From: Adhaeribacter pallidiroseus
Lineage (GTDB): Bacteria > Bacteroidota > Bacteroidia > Cytophagales > Hymenobacteraceae
Reading direction: 5' to 3'
DNA: 64,000 bases
NCBI RefSeq assembly: GCF_003340495.1
Contig: NZ_QASA01000001.1
Span: 1,860,001 to 1,924,000, forward strand
The position numbers and the translations under genes are program-made. A model generated the notes under the pieces. That model had not been told where the DNA came from, ran no database searches, and saw nothing but the letters and a program-made list of their open reading frames with translations. Position 1 is the first letter of the stretch, and each line of letters starts with the position of its first letter. Shown piece by piece: positions 11,997 through 21,715 of the stretch.

Positions 11997-12968
11997 TTAT
12001 ACTAAACCTTCTTTCAATAGGTCGTGTAAGTGAATGAATCCAGCAAAAATACTGGATTTTGTAACAATTAATTGGGTAATATTTTTTTTCTGCATCAAGG
12101 CTAAAGCGGCCGTGGCGTACTCGTCTTCATCAATCGTTAAAGGATTACGCGTCATAATATCAGCGGCCGTAATGCTTTGCAGCGATTCATACTGGGTCAG
12201 CATGCGTCGCAAATCCCCATCCGTAATAATACCGGTTAAGGTACCACTTTCGGCGGTAAGTACCGCCGTTGCGCCCAAACGTTTCGAAGAAATTTGAATA
12301 ATTATTTCTTTTAAGTTGGCGTTTTCACTTACCATGGGTACCTCGTGTTGCTTATAAATATCGCATACTTTTAAATATAACTGCTTACCTAAAGATCCTC
12401 CCGGGTGTAATTCGGCAAAATCGCGGGTACTAAAATCACGGGCTTCGAGTAAACAAACGGCCAAGGCATCGCCCAATGCCAGCGCAGCCGTGGTGCTGGA
12501 AGTTGGGGCTAGGTTATGCGGACACGCTTCTTTATCTACCGTGGCATTTAATATATAATCGGCGTTTTGGGCTAGGTACGAGTTAACATTACCCACTAAG
12601 GCGGCTAGTTTTACTTCTTTGCGTTTGAGCAAGGGCGTTAAAACTTTTATTTCGGGCGTATTGCCGCTTTTAGATAAGCATATTACAAAATCATCTTTCT
12701 GAATCATGCCCAGATCGCCGTGTATCGCATCGGCGGCGTGCATAAACAAGGCGGGAGTGCCTGTGGAGTTTAGCGTAGCTACAATTTTGGCCGCAATATG
12801 GGCACTTTTTCCGATGCCGGTAACTACAACGCGACCTTTTATTGCTAATATTGCACGAATACAGTCTTCAAAATCAGAATTTACAAATTTTATCAGGTTT
12901 TGGATAGCAATTGCTTCGTCTTCTAAGACTTTTTTTGCAATTAATTTAATATCTTTCGCTATATTCAA
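11997..12968 (-). CDS. kdsD: D-arabinose-5-phosphate isomerase (KpsF/GutQ/KdsD family)
   Basis: Interconverts ribulose-5-phosphate and arabinose-5-phosphate, the first step toward KDO for lipopolysaccharide. 323 residues: an N-terminal SIS domain (VVTGIGKSAHIAAKIVATLNS; ICLSKSGNTPEI; HGDLGMI) and two C-terminal CBS domains (about residues 205-320; IITDGDLRRML). This is the standard KdsD architecture. It is followed closely by manC and diverges from recQ, a neighbourhood often seen in Bacteroidota. Confidence 0.93.
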   Translation of the reverse strand: MNIAKDIKLIAKKVLEDEAIAIQNLIKFVNSDFEDCIRAILAIKGRVVVTGIGKSAHIAAKIVATLNSTGTPALFMHAADAIHGDLGMIQKDDFVICLSKSGNTPEIKVLTPLLKRKEVKLAALVGNVNSYLAQNADYILNATVDKEACPHNLAPTSSTTAALALGDALAVCLLEARDFSTRDFAELHPGGSLGKQLYLKVCDIYKQHEVPMVSENANLKEIIIQISSKRLGATAVLTAESGTLTGIITDGDLRRMLTQYESLQSITAADIMTRNPLTIDEDEYATAALALMQKKNITQLIVTKSSIFAGFIHLHDLLKEGLV

Positions 12969-13041
12969 TTTAAATTTGTGTTAAACAATCAGACGATTTA
13001 AATTTAGATACTGTTCTAAATTATTTATTATACGCTACACC

Positions 13042-15222
13042 ATGTCAGTTACGCAAGAGGTCAGTTTAAAAAGCAAATTAAAGGAAGTTTTCGGGTTTAA
13101 TCAATTTAGAGGCACTCAGGAAGCTATTATAAATAATATTATCCGGGGCCATAATACGTTTGTAATTATGCCTACGGGCGCCGGCAAATCGCTTTGTTAC
13201 CAGTTACCGGCTTTAGTGCTCGACGGTACGGCCATTGTTATTTCGCCTTTAATTGCGCTGATGAAAAACCAGGTTGACCAATTAAATGCCTTTGGTGTAA
13301 ATGCTCAATTTTTAAATTCTACTTTATCTAAAGCCGAAATAAATAAAGTAAAAAAAGAAACGATTAGCGGTGAAGTGAAATTACTCTACGTAGCCCCGGA
13401 ATCGCTTACTAAAGACGAGACTATTGATTTTCTGCAAAAAGCAAAAATCTCGTTTGTGGCCATCGACGAAGCCCATTGTATTTCGGAATGGGGACACGAT
13501 TTTAGACCAGAATATCGCAAAATCCGGGGTATCATCGATAATATTGGCAACTTACCGATCATTGCTTTAACGGCCACGGCTACACCTAAAGTGCAGTTAG
13601 ACATCCAAAAGAATTTGCAGATGGACGATGCTTCGGTTTTTAAATCGTCTTTTAACCGCACCAATTTATACTACGAAGTTCGTCCGAAACACAATACTAA
13701 AAAACAGCTGATTCAATACGTAAAAAAGCACAGAGGCAAGAGTGGCATTGTTTACTGTTTGAGCCGCAAAAAAGTAGAGGAAATTGCCGAACTGCTGCGT
13801 GTAAATGATGTAAAAGCGCTACCGTACCATGCTGGCTTAGATGCGAGCGTGCGCATGGCCAACCAAGATGCTTTCCTGAACGAAGATGCGGATGTAATTG
13901 TAGCTACCATTGCCTTTGGGATGGGTATTGATAAACCCGATGTGCGGTTTGTGATTCACTATGATACCCCTAAATCCATTGAAGGCTATTACCAGGAAAC
14001 CGGCCGGGGTGGCCGCGATGGCTTGGAAGGAAATTGCTTGATGTTTTACTCCTACGATGATATTGTTAAACTGGAGAAATTTAATAAAGATAAACCCGTA
14101 ACCGAGCGCGATAATTCTAAATTATTGTTGCAGGAAATGGCCTCTTACGCCGATTCGGCGGTTTGCCGACGGAAGCAATTGCTGCATTATTTTGGCGAAA
14201 TCTACGAGAAAGATTGTCAGTTCTGCGATAATTGTTTGCACCCCCGGGAACGTTTCGAAGCCCAGGATGAAGTTTCGCTGGCTTTGCAGGCCGTAGTAAG
14301 TACCGACCAGCGCTTCGGGATGGACCATATTGTGGAGGTGTTACGCGGTACCAATAACCAATACGTAGAAAGTTACGGCCACGACCAATTGCCGGAATAT
14401 GGTAAAGGAGCGGAGCGCGATGTGCAGTTCTGGAGTTCTTTGTTGCGCCAGGTTTTACTTTCCGGTTTTCTGGAAAAGGATATCGAGAATTTTGGGGTAG
14501 TTAAAATTACCCCCAAAGGTCTGAACTTTATCGAAAATCCGCACCCCATAAAATTAACCAAAGACCACGACTTCGAACAAGAAGTGTTGCAGGAAGAAGA
14601 AAAAGAAGAAACCCAATCATCCGCTGGTCACGATACGGTATTGTTTGATTTATTAAAGGCACTCCGGAAGAAATTAGCCAAAGAATTGGATTTGCCGCCT
14701 TACGTGTTGTTTCAGGATCCATCCCTAAAAGAAATGGCCACCACTTACCCCACCACCAAAGAAGATTTGGCGCATATTGCCGGCGTAGGGATGGGGAAAG
14801 TACAAAAGTTCGGGAAACAGTTTCTGGATTTAATTAGCAAGTACGTAGAGGATAACGACATTGTAACGGCGGCAGATGTAGTCGTGAAAACCACCGTTAA
14901 CAAGTCCAAAATTAAAATTTACATTATTCAGCAGATTGATAAGAAGATGGATCTGGAAGAAATTGCTTCTTCTAAAGACATTACCATGCACGAATTAATC
15001 GAGGAAATTGAACATATCTGCTATTCGGGGACCAAGCTTAATTTAAATTATTACATCGACGGAGTGCTCGACAAAGAGCGGCAGGAAGAAGTATACGATT
15101 ACTTTATGCAAGCCAATACCGATAACATTGCCGTGGCTTTAAAAGAGCTCGGCACCGATGATTACACCGAAGAAGATATTCGTTTAATGCGCATTAAATT
15201 TTTGAGTGAATACGCCAATTAA
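13042..15222 (+). CDS. recQ: ATP-dependent DNA helicase RecQ
   Basis: A 3'-5' superfamily 2 helicase for recombination and fork repair. The N-terminal half has the helicase motifs: MPTGAGKSLCYQLPAL (Walker A), DEAHCISEWGHDFRPEY (motif II), ALTATATPKV (III), GRGGRDG (VI). The zinc-binding RQC part follows with cysteines in VCRRKQLLHYFGE and CQFCDNC, then a winged helix and an HRDC region (about residues 540-620). The C-terminal extension (to 726) is longer than E. coli RecQ but usual in this phylum. It is divergent from kdsD, with 73 bases between. Confidence 0.96.
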   Translation: MSVTQEVSLKSKLKEVFGFNQFRGTQEAIINNIIRGHNTFVIMPTGAGKSLCYQLPALVLDGTAIVISPLIALMKNQVDQLNAFGVNAQFLNSTLSKAEINKVKKETISGEVKLLYVAPESLTKDETIDFLQKAKISFVAIDEAHCISEWGHDFRPEYRKIRGIIDNIGNLPIIALTATATPKVQLDIQKNLQMDDASVFKSSFNRTNLYYEVRPKHNTKKQLIQYVKKHRGKSGIVYCLSRKKVEEIAELLRVNDVKALPYHAGLDASVRMANQDAFLNEDADVIVATIAFGMGIDKPDVRFVIHYDTPKSIEGYYQETGRGGRDGLEGNCLMFYSYDDIVKLEKFNKDKPVTERDNSKLLLQEMASYADSAVCRRKQLLHYFGEIYEKDCQFCDNCLHPRERFEAQDEVSLALQAVVSTDQRFGMDHIVEVLRGTNNQYVESYGHDQLPEYGKGAERDVQFWSSLLRQVLLSGFLEKDIENFGVVKITPKGLNFIENPHPIKLTKDHDFEQEVLQEEEKEETQSSAGHDTVLFDLLKALRKKLAKELDLPPYVLFQDPSLKEMATTYPTTKEDLAHIAGVGMGKVQKFGKQFLDLISKYVEDNDIVTAADVVVKTTVNKSKIKIYIIQQIDKKMDLEEIASSKDITMHELIEEIEHICYSGTKLNLNYYIDGVLDKERQEEVYDYFMQANTDNIAVALKELGTDDYTEEDIRLMRIKFLSEYAN

Positions 15223-15312
15223 GTATCCTGGATTTACGCAGAAAATTTAGATTTTAAATGGCGTAAGAACGAAAACATTAAGTTTGCAGATTCATGTTTC
15301 TGATTTTAAATG

Positions 15313-15345
15313 AAAGGCTAGCTCTATTGGTTAGCCTTTTTTCTT
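15313..15345 (+). terminator. Terminator of recQ
   Basis: AAAGGCTA and TAGCCTTT make an 8-bp stem around an 11-base loop, followed by T-rich sequence. The stem bases resemble the stronger terminator behind purD. Confidence 0.7.
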
Positions 15346-15570
15346 TGCCTTTATACTCAATTATTCTTTAATATTCATAAAATAAATTGCCCTTATTACC
15401 ATTACAGGTATTTGCTCCCAAAATAATATCCGTAATCTGCAAAATCCGCGAAAATCCGTGTTCTAATTTTAATAACTTCGCAGTTTACTGGGTTAGTTTT
15501 ATAGCGTATTTAGTAGCAAAACTTTAATTTGCTAATTTTACCAGAAGCTCAACTATTCAACAAAGCTATT

Positions 15571-16863
15571 ATGAATATATTAATTATCGGATCGGGCGGA
15601 AGAGAGCACGCCTTAGCCTGGAAGCTGAAACAAAGCGAATATTGCGAACGCATTTTTGTGGCTCCGGGTAATGCGGGCACCGCGCAAATCGCTACGAATG
15701 TGGATATTTCTATTTCCAACTTTGAAGAACTAGCTAAGTTTGCCGATGATTTTAATATCATGATGTTGGTAGTGGGTCAGGAAGCGGCCTTGGTTGATGG
15801 CATCCATGATTATTTCCAAAGTTTGGAATACTTAAAACACATTTTGGTAATTGGACCTTGTAAAGCTGGGGCGCAACTGGAAGGAAGCAAAGATTTCTCA
15901 AAAAAATTTATGCAGCAGTATAATATCCCAACCGCGCGTTACCAAACGTTTACGCTAGATACGTATGACCAAGCTGTGGCGTATTTAAAAAATCATGCGT
16001 ACCCCGCCGTATTAAAAGCTGATGGTTTAGCTGCCGGTAAGGGCGTGGTAATAGCCAATACTTATAACGAAGCCACAGCGGAACTGGAAGCCATGCTGCA
16101 CCAGCAAAAGTTTGGCGCTGCCAGTAGTAAAGTAGTAATCGAAGAATTTCTGCAAGGGATAGAGGTATCAGTATTTATTTTAACAGATGGCAAGGAATAC
16201 GTGCTTTTACCCGAAGCGAAAGATTACAAACGCGTAGGGGAAGGCGATACGGGTTTAAACACCGGTGGCATGGGTGCTATTTCGCCGGTACCCTTTGCCA
16301 ACGAAATATTTATGGAAAAAGTAAAGACCCAGGTTATTGAACCTACCTTGCTGGGCTTGCAGGCCGAAAATATTCCGTACAGCGGGTTTATTTTTATCGG
16401 GTTAATGAATGTAAACGGCGAACCTTACGTAATTGAATACAATGTACGCCTCGGTGACCCGGAAACCGAAGCTATTTTACCCCGCATTCAATCTGATTTA
16501 TTTGAACTGTTCCGGGCTTTACACGACCATGATTTGCAAAATTTTAAATTAAAAGTAGATCCCCGCACCGCGGCGACTATTATGTTGGTGGCCGAAGGTT
16601 ATCCGGGCTATTACCGGAAAGGCGACGAAATTTCTGGACTGGATGATCTTACCGAAACGTTGGTATTCCAAGCAGGTACTACCCTAGCCGAAGATAAAAA
16701 AATAGTAACCAACGGCGGCCGGGTACTGGCGGTTACCGGAATGGGCGAAGATATTTTAGAAGCTCTAAACCAAGCCCGGCAAACGGCGGAAAAAATTACC
16801 TGGTCCGGCAGAAATTACCGTCGGGACATTGGCTTTGATTTAATTCCCAATTACAGCAGTTAA
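15571..16863 (+). CDS. purD: Phosphoribosylamine--glycine ligase
   Basis: ATP-dependent joining of glycine to 5-phosphoribosylamine in purine synthesis. 430 residues from the chosen start MNILIIGSGGREHALAWKL, which places the family's first motif at the extreme N-terminus; the 14 codons upstream look like leader. Other GARS blocks: LKADGLAAGKGVVIA, EEFLQGIEVSVF, NTGGMGAISPVPFA, NVRLGDPETEAILPR. It is flanked by terminators on both sides and so is monocistronic. The upstream region carries the sequence ATCCGCGAAAATCCGTG, which looks like another intergenic repeat type. Confidence 0.96.
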   Translation: MNILIIGSGGREHALAWKLKQSEYCERIFVAPGNAGTAQIATNVDISISNFEELAKFADDFNIMMLVVGQEAALVDGIHDYFQSLEYLKHILVIGPCKAGAQLEGSKDFSKKFMQQYNIPTARYQTFTLDTYDQAVAYLKNHAYPAVLKADGLAAGKGVVIANTYNEATAELEAMLHQQKFGAASSKVVIEEFLQGIEVSVFILTDGKEYVLLPEAKDYKRVGEGDTGLNTGGMGAISPVPFANEIFMEKVKTQVIEPTLLGLQAENIPYSGFIFIGLMNVNGEPYVIEYNVRLGDPETEAILPRIQSDLFELFRALHDHDLQNFKLKVDPRTAATIMLVAEGYPGYYRKGDEISGLDDLTETLVFQAGTTLAEDKKIVTNGGRVLAVTGMGEDILEALNQARQTAEKITWSGRNYRRDIGFDLIPNYSS

Positions 16864-16976
16864 TATGCAAAGAATTAGATGAGTTTATTTTTTATAAGCT
16901 TGCTGATAGAGAAAAATTTAAAAAAATTCTAATTGGTGATGCAGGGAGTAAAGCTGTAGATTATGGGGTAAATACC

Positions 16977-17017
16977 AAAGAAAAGAGGCTAACCATTCTG
17001 GTTAGCCTCTTTTCTTT
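16977..17017. terminator. Bidirectional terminator between purD and the bacilliredoxin gene
   Basis: An 18-bp perfect stem (AAAGAAAAGAGGCTAACC with its complement) around ATTCT. A-rich on the left and T-rich on the right, so it can stop transcription from both convergent genes. Confidence 0.93.
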
Positions 17018-17085
17018 AATATCAGCTTACTAACTAAAGTTAAATATGCAGAAATAAAATCTTCGAAGATTATTCGCAATTACGC

Positions 17086-17508
17086 TTAGCAATAGTCTTC
17101 AAAAGCGCCTTTTAAATTATCCACGATCCGGATTAAATCATTGCCTTCAATGTGGTAGCGTTCAATCATGTGCACCAACTCGCCATTCTTAAACAAAGCA
17201 ATGGAAGGAGAAGAAGGAGGGTATGGTAACATGTGTTCCCGGGCTTTCGCTACAGCTTCGCCTTCCATCCCGGCAAAAACCGTTACTAATTTATCCGGCC
17301 GTTTTTCGCTCGACGAAACAGCCATTTTTAAGGCTGGCCGGGCTTTCGCAGCCGCGCAACCACAAACAGAATTAACGGCAACCAAAACGGTACCTTCTTG
17401 TTCCGATAGTACTTGGTCTACTTCTTCGGGGGTCATTAATTGCTCAAAACCAGCGGATGTTAAATCTTCGCGGATTGGAGCCACCATATATTCAGGATAC
17501 ATTCCCAT
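17086..17508 (-). CDS. BrxA/BrxB family bacilliredoxin
   Basis: A thiol-disulfide protein of the YphP/YqiW family (140 residues), thought to remove bacillithiol or similar low-molecular-weight thiols from oxidised proteins. The CGC active site is visible in NSVCGCAAAKARP, and the family start MYPEYMVAPIREDL and the block LPYPPSSPSIALFKNGELV fit throughout. The cellular thiol in this organism is not shown by the window. It is a single gene, convergent with purD. Confidence 0.93.
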   Translation of the reverse strand: MGMYPEYMVAPIREDLTSAGFEQLMTPEEVDQVLSEQEGTVLVAVNSVCGCAAAKARPALKMAVSSSEKRPDKLVTVFAGMEGEAVAKAREHMLPYPPSSPSIALFKNGELVHMIERYHIEGNDLIRIVDNLKGAFEDYC

Positions 17509-18040
17509 GATTATAAATTTTTAAACGGTTTAATAAACAAGTCAAGGCGTAAAATTACACAAACTTTCTAATAAGCAATAAACATAGAAGTAGGGGTAAT
17601 CCGTTCCAGTAAACAATCTGCTGGTAGCTTAGTTTAAAAATATTCCTGATTGATTTTACCAAGTAACAAATAAGATAGAGACAAATCTTAGTTGTAAATG
17701 GCTATTTTCTACCTCTAGCAAAAAATTCCTAAAGAGTCGGAGCTTTAATCACTAAAGAAATATTGAGCTGCATTATTTTATCAGCGAAACTAAAAATTTA
17801 AAAATTAATCTATCAAAGCAGAATTATATATTTCTAATGGTCCATTATGTTAGATTTAATATAAATCTAAAGCTATTTTAAAAAAGTGTTCACAAAAGAG
17901 GCTAGTTATAGTAAGCAAATAATGCTTGTAGAAGCTTTATTTAGAAATAGTCGTATGATTTTCAAGCTTGTTTTTCTTTAAATAGCTAGGTTTTGTTAAG
18001 TTAGGGTATAAAATGCATAGTTGGTTTTAAAACCCGGAAT
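17509..18040. other. AT-rich intergenic region before the ethanolamine operon
   Basis: 532 bp between divergent genes. No open frame, no cobalamin-riboswitch-like sequence and no clear promoter box were recognised, although the operon downstream depends on adenosylcobalamin. Confidence 0.4.
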
Positions 18041-19420
18041 ATGGTAGAGATTCAACCGGAATTAAAAAAAGTACTGAAACCTGTACATTTATGGGCTTTA
18101 GGAGTTGGCCTGGTTATATCGGGCGAGTATTTTGGTTGGAATTATGGTTGGGGAGTGGCGGGTACCCTTGGATTTTTGGTGGCTACTGTAATAGTGACTA
18201 TTTTCTACGTTACTTTTATTTTTAGTTTTACCGAACTCACTACTGCTATTCCCCACGCGGGCGGGCCATTTGCTTATGCATACCGCGCCCTAGGTCCGTT
18301 TGGGGCATTAATTGCCGGATACGCCACCTTAATAGAATTTGTCTTTGCAGCCCCGGCCATTGCTTTTGCTTTAGGGAGCTACGTGCATTTTTTATACCCC
18401 GCTGTACCCGTTCTGGCTACGGCAATCGGCTGTTACGTTATTTTTACCTGCTTAAATGCCTTAGGGATTAAAGAGTCTGCTTTGTTTTCGGTAATTGTAA
18501 CAGCGCTTGCCGTGTTGGAATTAATTATTTACCTGGGGATTGTGGCTCCTGCATTCGAAGCTGCGAATTTTTTAAAAAATTCCTTACCGTATGGCTGGAC
18601 AAGCATATTTGCGGCGCTTCCTTTTGCCATTTGGCTTTACGTGTGTATTGAAGGAGTAGCCATGATGGCCGAAGAAGTAAAAGACGGTAAAAAAGCAATT
18701 GCTCAAGGATATATTTCGGGTATCCTGACTTTAATGGTACTGGCCTTAGGTGTTATGATTTTTACCGGCGGCATTACGAATGGGCAATCATTAGCCAGTA
18801 TTGATTATCCTTTACCGGCAGCCATTGGGCTGGTGTTAGGAAGAGATAATGCCATTACAAAGCTGTTTGCCAGCATTGGTTTATTTGGCCTGATTGCTTC
18901 TTTTCACGGTATTATTTTAACGTATTCCAGGCAACTGTTTGCCCTGGCCCGGAGCCGTTATTTACCTGTTTCCCTAGCCCGCCTGCATCCGCGTTATCGA
19001 ACGCCGCATGTTGCTTTGCTCACCGGTGCGGGCTTCGGTATGCTGGCCTTATTTTACCTCGATACTAGTAAACTGGTTATTTTATCTACGTTTGGCGCCG
19101 TAATCATGTATATAACGAGTATGGTAAGCTTATTTGTTTTACGCGCAAAGGAGCCTACTTTAGTTCGGCCCTTTAAAGCGCCACTTTATCCTTTTTTTCC
19201 GGGGTTGGCTTTAGGATTGGCCGTAGTAGCAGCTATTGCTATTTTCTATTATTACCCGGGGCTTTGCTTGGTATTTTTTGTGGGTTTAGGTTTAACTTCC
19301 TTAATTTTCTTTTTAACCGGTAGCCACAAGCAATTAATAGACGAAAGTTTGTATAGGTCGCCTCCAGCCGAAGTTAGTTTTTCCCGGACTAATCCGGCCG
19401 TAAAGCCCTCGGAAATATGA
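18041..19420 (+). CDS. eat: Ethanolamine permease (APC superfamily)
   Basis: A 459-residue inner-membrane transporter with about 12 hydrophobic segments. The N-terminal block LWALGVGLVISGEYFGWNYG and the following FTELTTAIPHAGGPFAYAYRALGP are typical of the ethanolamine permease subgroup of the amino acid-polyamine-organocation family. It overlaps the next gene by four bases (ATGA), so uptake and breakdown of ethanolamine are translationally linked. The C-terminal tail is hydrophilic. The direct neighbourhood of eutB supports the substrate call. Confidence 0.93.
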   Translation: MVEIQPELKKVLKPVHLWALGVGLVISGEYFGWNYGWGVAGTLGFLVATVIVTIFYVTFIFSFTELTTAIPHAGGPFAYAYRALGPFGALIAGYATLIEFVFAAPAIAFALGSYVHFLYPAVPVLATAIGCYVIFTCLNALGIKESALFSVIVTALAVLELIIYLGIVAPAFEAANFLKNSLPYGWTSIFAALPFAIWLYVCIEGVAMMAEEVKDGKKAIAQGYISGILTLMVLALGVMIFTGGITNGQSLASIDYPLPAAIGLVLGRDNAITKLFASIGLFGLIASFHGIILTYSRQLFALARSRYLPVSLARLHPRYRTPHVALLTGAGFGMLALFYLDTSKLVILSTFGAVIMYITSMVSLFVLRAKEPTLVRPFKAPLYPFFPGLALGLAVVAAIAIFYYYPGLCLVFFVGLGLTSLIFFLTGSHKQLIDESLYRSPPAEVSFSRTNPAVKPSEI

Positions 19421-20793
19421 GTTACCAGCATACCATCCGGCAGCATACCTACTCTTTTCCCGACTTAAAATTTTTGATGGCGAAAGCTTCGCCGTACCGA
19501 TCCGGCGATGTGCTGGCCGGCTTAGCAGCTTTAACTTACGAGGAAAGAGTGGCGGCGCAATTTTGCCTGGCCGATGTGCCTTTAAAAGCTTTTTTGAACG
19601 AAGCCCTTATTCCGTACGAAGCCGATGAGATTACCCGGTTAATTATCGACTGCCATAATGCAGAAGCTTTTGAGCGAATTAGTTATTTTACCACCGGTGA
19701 GCTGCGCGATTGGTTATTGAGCGAGGCGGCAGATACGCTTTCCCTGAGTCAAGTTGCGCCTGGTTTAACCCCCGAAATGGTGGCGGCGGTTAGTAAACTC
19801 ATGCGTAACCAAGATTTAATTTTGGTAGCGCAAAAGTGCGAAGTAATTACTAAGTTCCGTAATACCATTGGTTTAAAAGGTAGATTAGCCACCCGCTTGC
19901 AACCTAATCATCCTACCGACGACCTAAAGGGAATCGCTGCTAGTATGTTGGATGGTTTACTATACGGTAGTGGCGATGCGGTCATTGGGATAAATCCGGC
20001 TAGTGATCGTCCGGCCACCGTTATTCAATTATTAGAAATGCTGGATTACGTGCGTCAGCAATTTGCCATTCCTACCCAGAGTTGTGTACTATGCCACGTA
20101 ACTACAGCTTTGGAAATAATAGAACAGCAAGCACCGGTAGATTTAATTTTTCAGTCGATTGGCGGTACCGAAAAAACGAACCAGAGCTTTGGGGTAAACC
20201 TAGCTTTGTTACAAGAAGCTTATGAAGCGGCTCTGGCTTTAAAGCGTGGTACTTTAGGTAATAACGTGATGTACTTCGAAACCGGTCAGGGCAGTGCTTT
20301 ATCGGCTAATGCGCACGCCGGCGTAGATCAGCAAACTTGCGAAGTTCGGGCTTATGCGGTAGCCCGCCACTTTCAGCCGCTTCTGGTGAATTCAGTGGTG
20401 GGTTTTATTGGGCCGGAGTATTTGTACAATGGCAAACAAATCATTCGGGCGGCCCTGGAAGATCATTTTTGCGCCAAAGTTTTAGGTTTACCCATGGGAG
20501 TAGATGTCTGTTATACCAACCACGCCGATGCCGACCAAGATGATATGGATAATCTGCTCACTTTATTGGGAGTAGCGGGTTGTAATTTTGTAATGGGGGT
20601 GCCTGGTGCCGACGATATTATGTTGCACTACCAATCTACCTCTTTTCATGATGCGCTTTATGTCCGGAAAGTATTGGGATTACGGCCGGCGCCCGAGTTT
20701 GAACAATGGCTGCAGCAACAAGGAATTATGGACAGCACTGGCCAACTGCTGCAAGCCGGTGCCAACCATCCGCTTTTAAAAAAAGCTTTTTAG
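19417..20793 (+). CDS. eutB: Ethanolamine ammonia-lyase large subunit
   Basis: The adenosylcobalamin-dependent lyase subunit that converts ethanolamine to acetaldehyde and ammonia. At 458 residues it is full length. Recognisable blocks: SGDAVIGINPASD, ETGQGSALSANAHAGVDQQT, RAYAVARHFQPLLVNSVVGF, and CNFVMGVPGADDIMLHYQ, which belong to the (beta/alpha)8 barrel active site. The start overlaps the eat stop. A hairpin with T run follows the stop, which may lower expression of eutC. Confidence 0.96.
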   Translation: MSYQHTIRQHTYSFPDLKFLMAKASPYRSGDVLAGLAALTYEERVAAQFCLADVPLKAFLNEALIPYEADEITRLIIDCHNAEAFERISYFTTGELRDWLLSEAADTLSLSQVAPGLTPEMVAAVSKLMRNQDLILVAQKCEVITKFRNTIGLKGRLATRLQPNHPTDDLKGIAASMLDGLLYGSGDAVIGINPASDRPATVIQLLEMLDYVRQQFAIPTQSCVLCHVTTALEIIEQQAPVDLIFQSIGGTEKTNQSFGVNLALLQEAYEAALALKRGTLGNNVMYFETGQGSALSANAHAGVDQQTCEVRAYAVARHFQPLLVNSVVGFIGPEYLYNGKQIIRAALEDHFCAKVLGLPMGVDVCYTNHADADQDDMDNLLTLLGVAGCNFVMGVPGADDIMLHYQSTSFHDALYVRKVLGLRPAPEFEQWLQQQGIMDSTGQLLQAGANHPLLKKAF

Positions 20794-20797
20794 TGGT

Positions 20798-20826
20798 ACT
20801 TATCCGCCGGGTAAGTTGATTTTTTT
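20798..20826 (+). terminator. Terminator-like hairpin between eutB and eutC
   Basis: ACTTATCC pairs with GGGTAAGT (8 bp, one wobble) around a GCC loop; TGA and seven T follow. It sits inside the operon, so it may act as a partial terminator or as an mRNA processing/stability element. Confidence 0.6.
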
Positions 20827-20915
20827 AAATTTTTTATGTTTTCGAGAGCTGAATTTGCCTTTTAATTTTGATTATAAGTTTAACGCTGGGTAAATTTTTA
20901 ATGTAAGTTATCAGA

Positions 20916-21689
20916 ATGAACAAGGAAAACTTAACACCTTATAACTCGCCTGAAAACGATCCCTGGACCACATTGCGGGAGTTTACGGCTGCTCGTATTG
21001 CTTTGGGCCGGACAGGTGTTTCGGAACCATTGCACCAATCGCTGCAATTCAAATTAGCTCATGCCCACGCCCGTGATGCCGTGTTTTCCCAGTTAAATAG
21101 CACCGAATTAGCCAATAGAATCAGCTCTGTTATTGCTTTACCGGTACTCTCAGTAAAAAGCCAGGTAAGTAACCGGCCGGAATACCTGCAACGTCCGGAT
21201 TTAGGGCGAAAGCTGCACGAAGCTTCGGTGCAGCAACTAAAAGATCTACCGGCAGCGTCTCCGGATATAGCCATTATGCTGGCCGATGGTTTATCCGCTA
21301 CGGCTATAAACCAGCACGCTGTTCCGGTATTGCAAAAGTTGGTACCGGCCTTGCAAAAATCCCGTATTTCCCTAGCACCCATCACCATTGTAGAATACGG
21401 CCGGGTGGCCATCAGCGATGAAATTGGTTTTTTACTAAGGGCGAAATTAGCTTTAATCTTAATCGGTGAAAGACCCGGATTAAGTTCTCCCGATAGCATG
21501 GGAGCGTATTTCACGTTTAACCCGCAACCTGGCTTAACCGACGAATCCCGGAATTGTTTGTCCAATATTAGGCCCACCGGATTGGCTTACCAGGTAGCCG
21601 CCGATAAATTGTTTTATTTATTACAACAAGCTTTGCAATTAAAATTATCGGGAGTTTTACTGAAAGACAACTTTAGTTTATTGGAATAA
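20916..21689 (+). CDS. eutC: Ethanolamine ammonia-lyase small subunit
   Basis: The light chain that completes the EutBC active site and helps hold the cobalamin. 257 residues, usual for the family. Diagnostic blocks: DPWTTLREFTAARIALGRTGVS, LAHAHARDAVFSQL, VKSQVSNRPEYLQRPDLGRKL, IMLADGLSATAINQHA and LILIGERPGLSSPDSMGAYF. It lies 122 bp after eutB with a hairpin in between. No eutA reactivase, aldehyde dehydrogenase or microcompartment shell gene is present in the neighbourhood. Confidence 0.95.
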   Translation: MNKENLTPYNSPENDPWTTLREFTAARIALGRTGVSEPLHQSLQFKLAHAHARDAVFSQLNSTELANRISSVIALPVLSVKSQVSNRPEYLQRPDLGRKLHEASVQQLKDLPAASPDIAIMLADGLSATAINQHAVPVLQKLVPALQKSRISLAPITIVEYGRVAISDEIGFLLRAKLALILIGERPGLSSPDSMGAYFTFNPQPGLTDESRNCLSNIRPTGLAYQVAADKLFYLLQQALQLKLSGVLLKDNFSLLE

Positions 21690-21715
21690 GTACTCGATCA
21701 AAACAAATAATGTTA

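Noticed and set aside
17900-18040. Search for a cobalamin riboswitch before the B12-dependent eut operon
   Set aside because: No B12-box-like sequence or matching hairpins could be seen.
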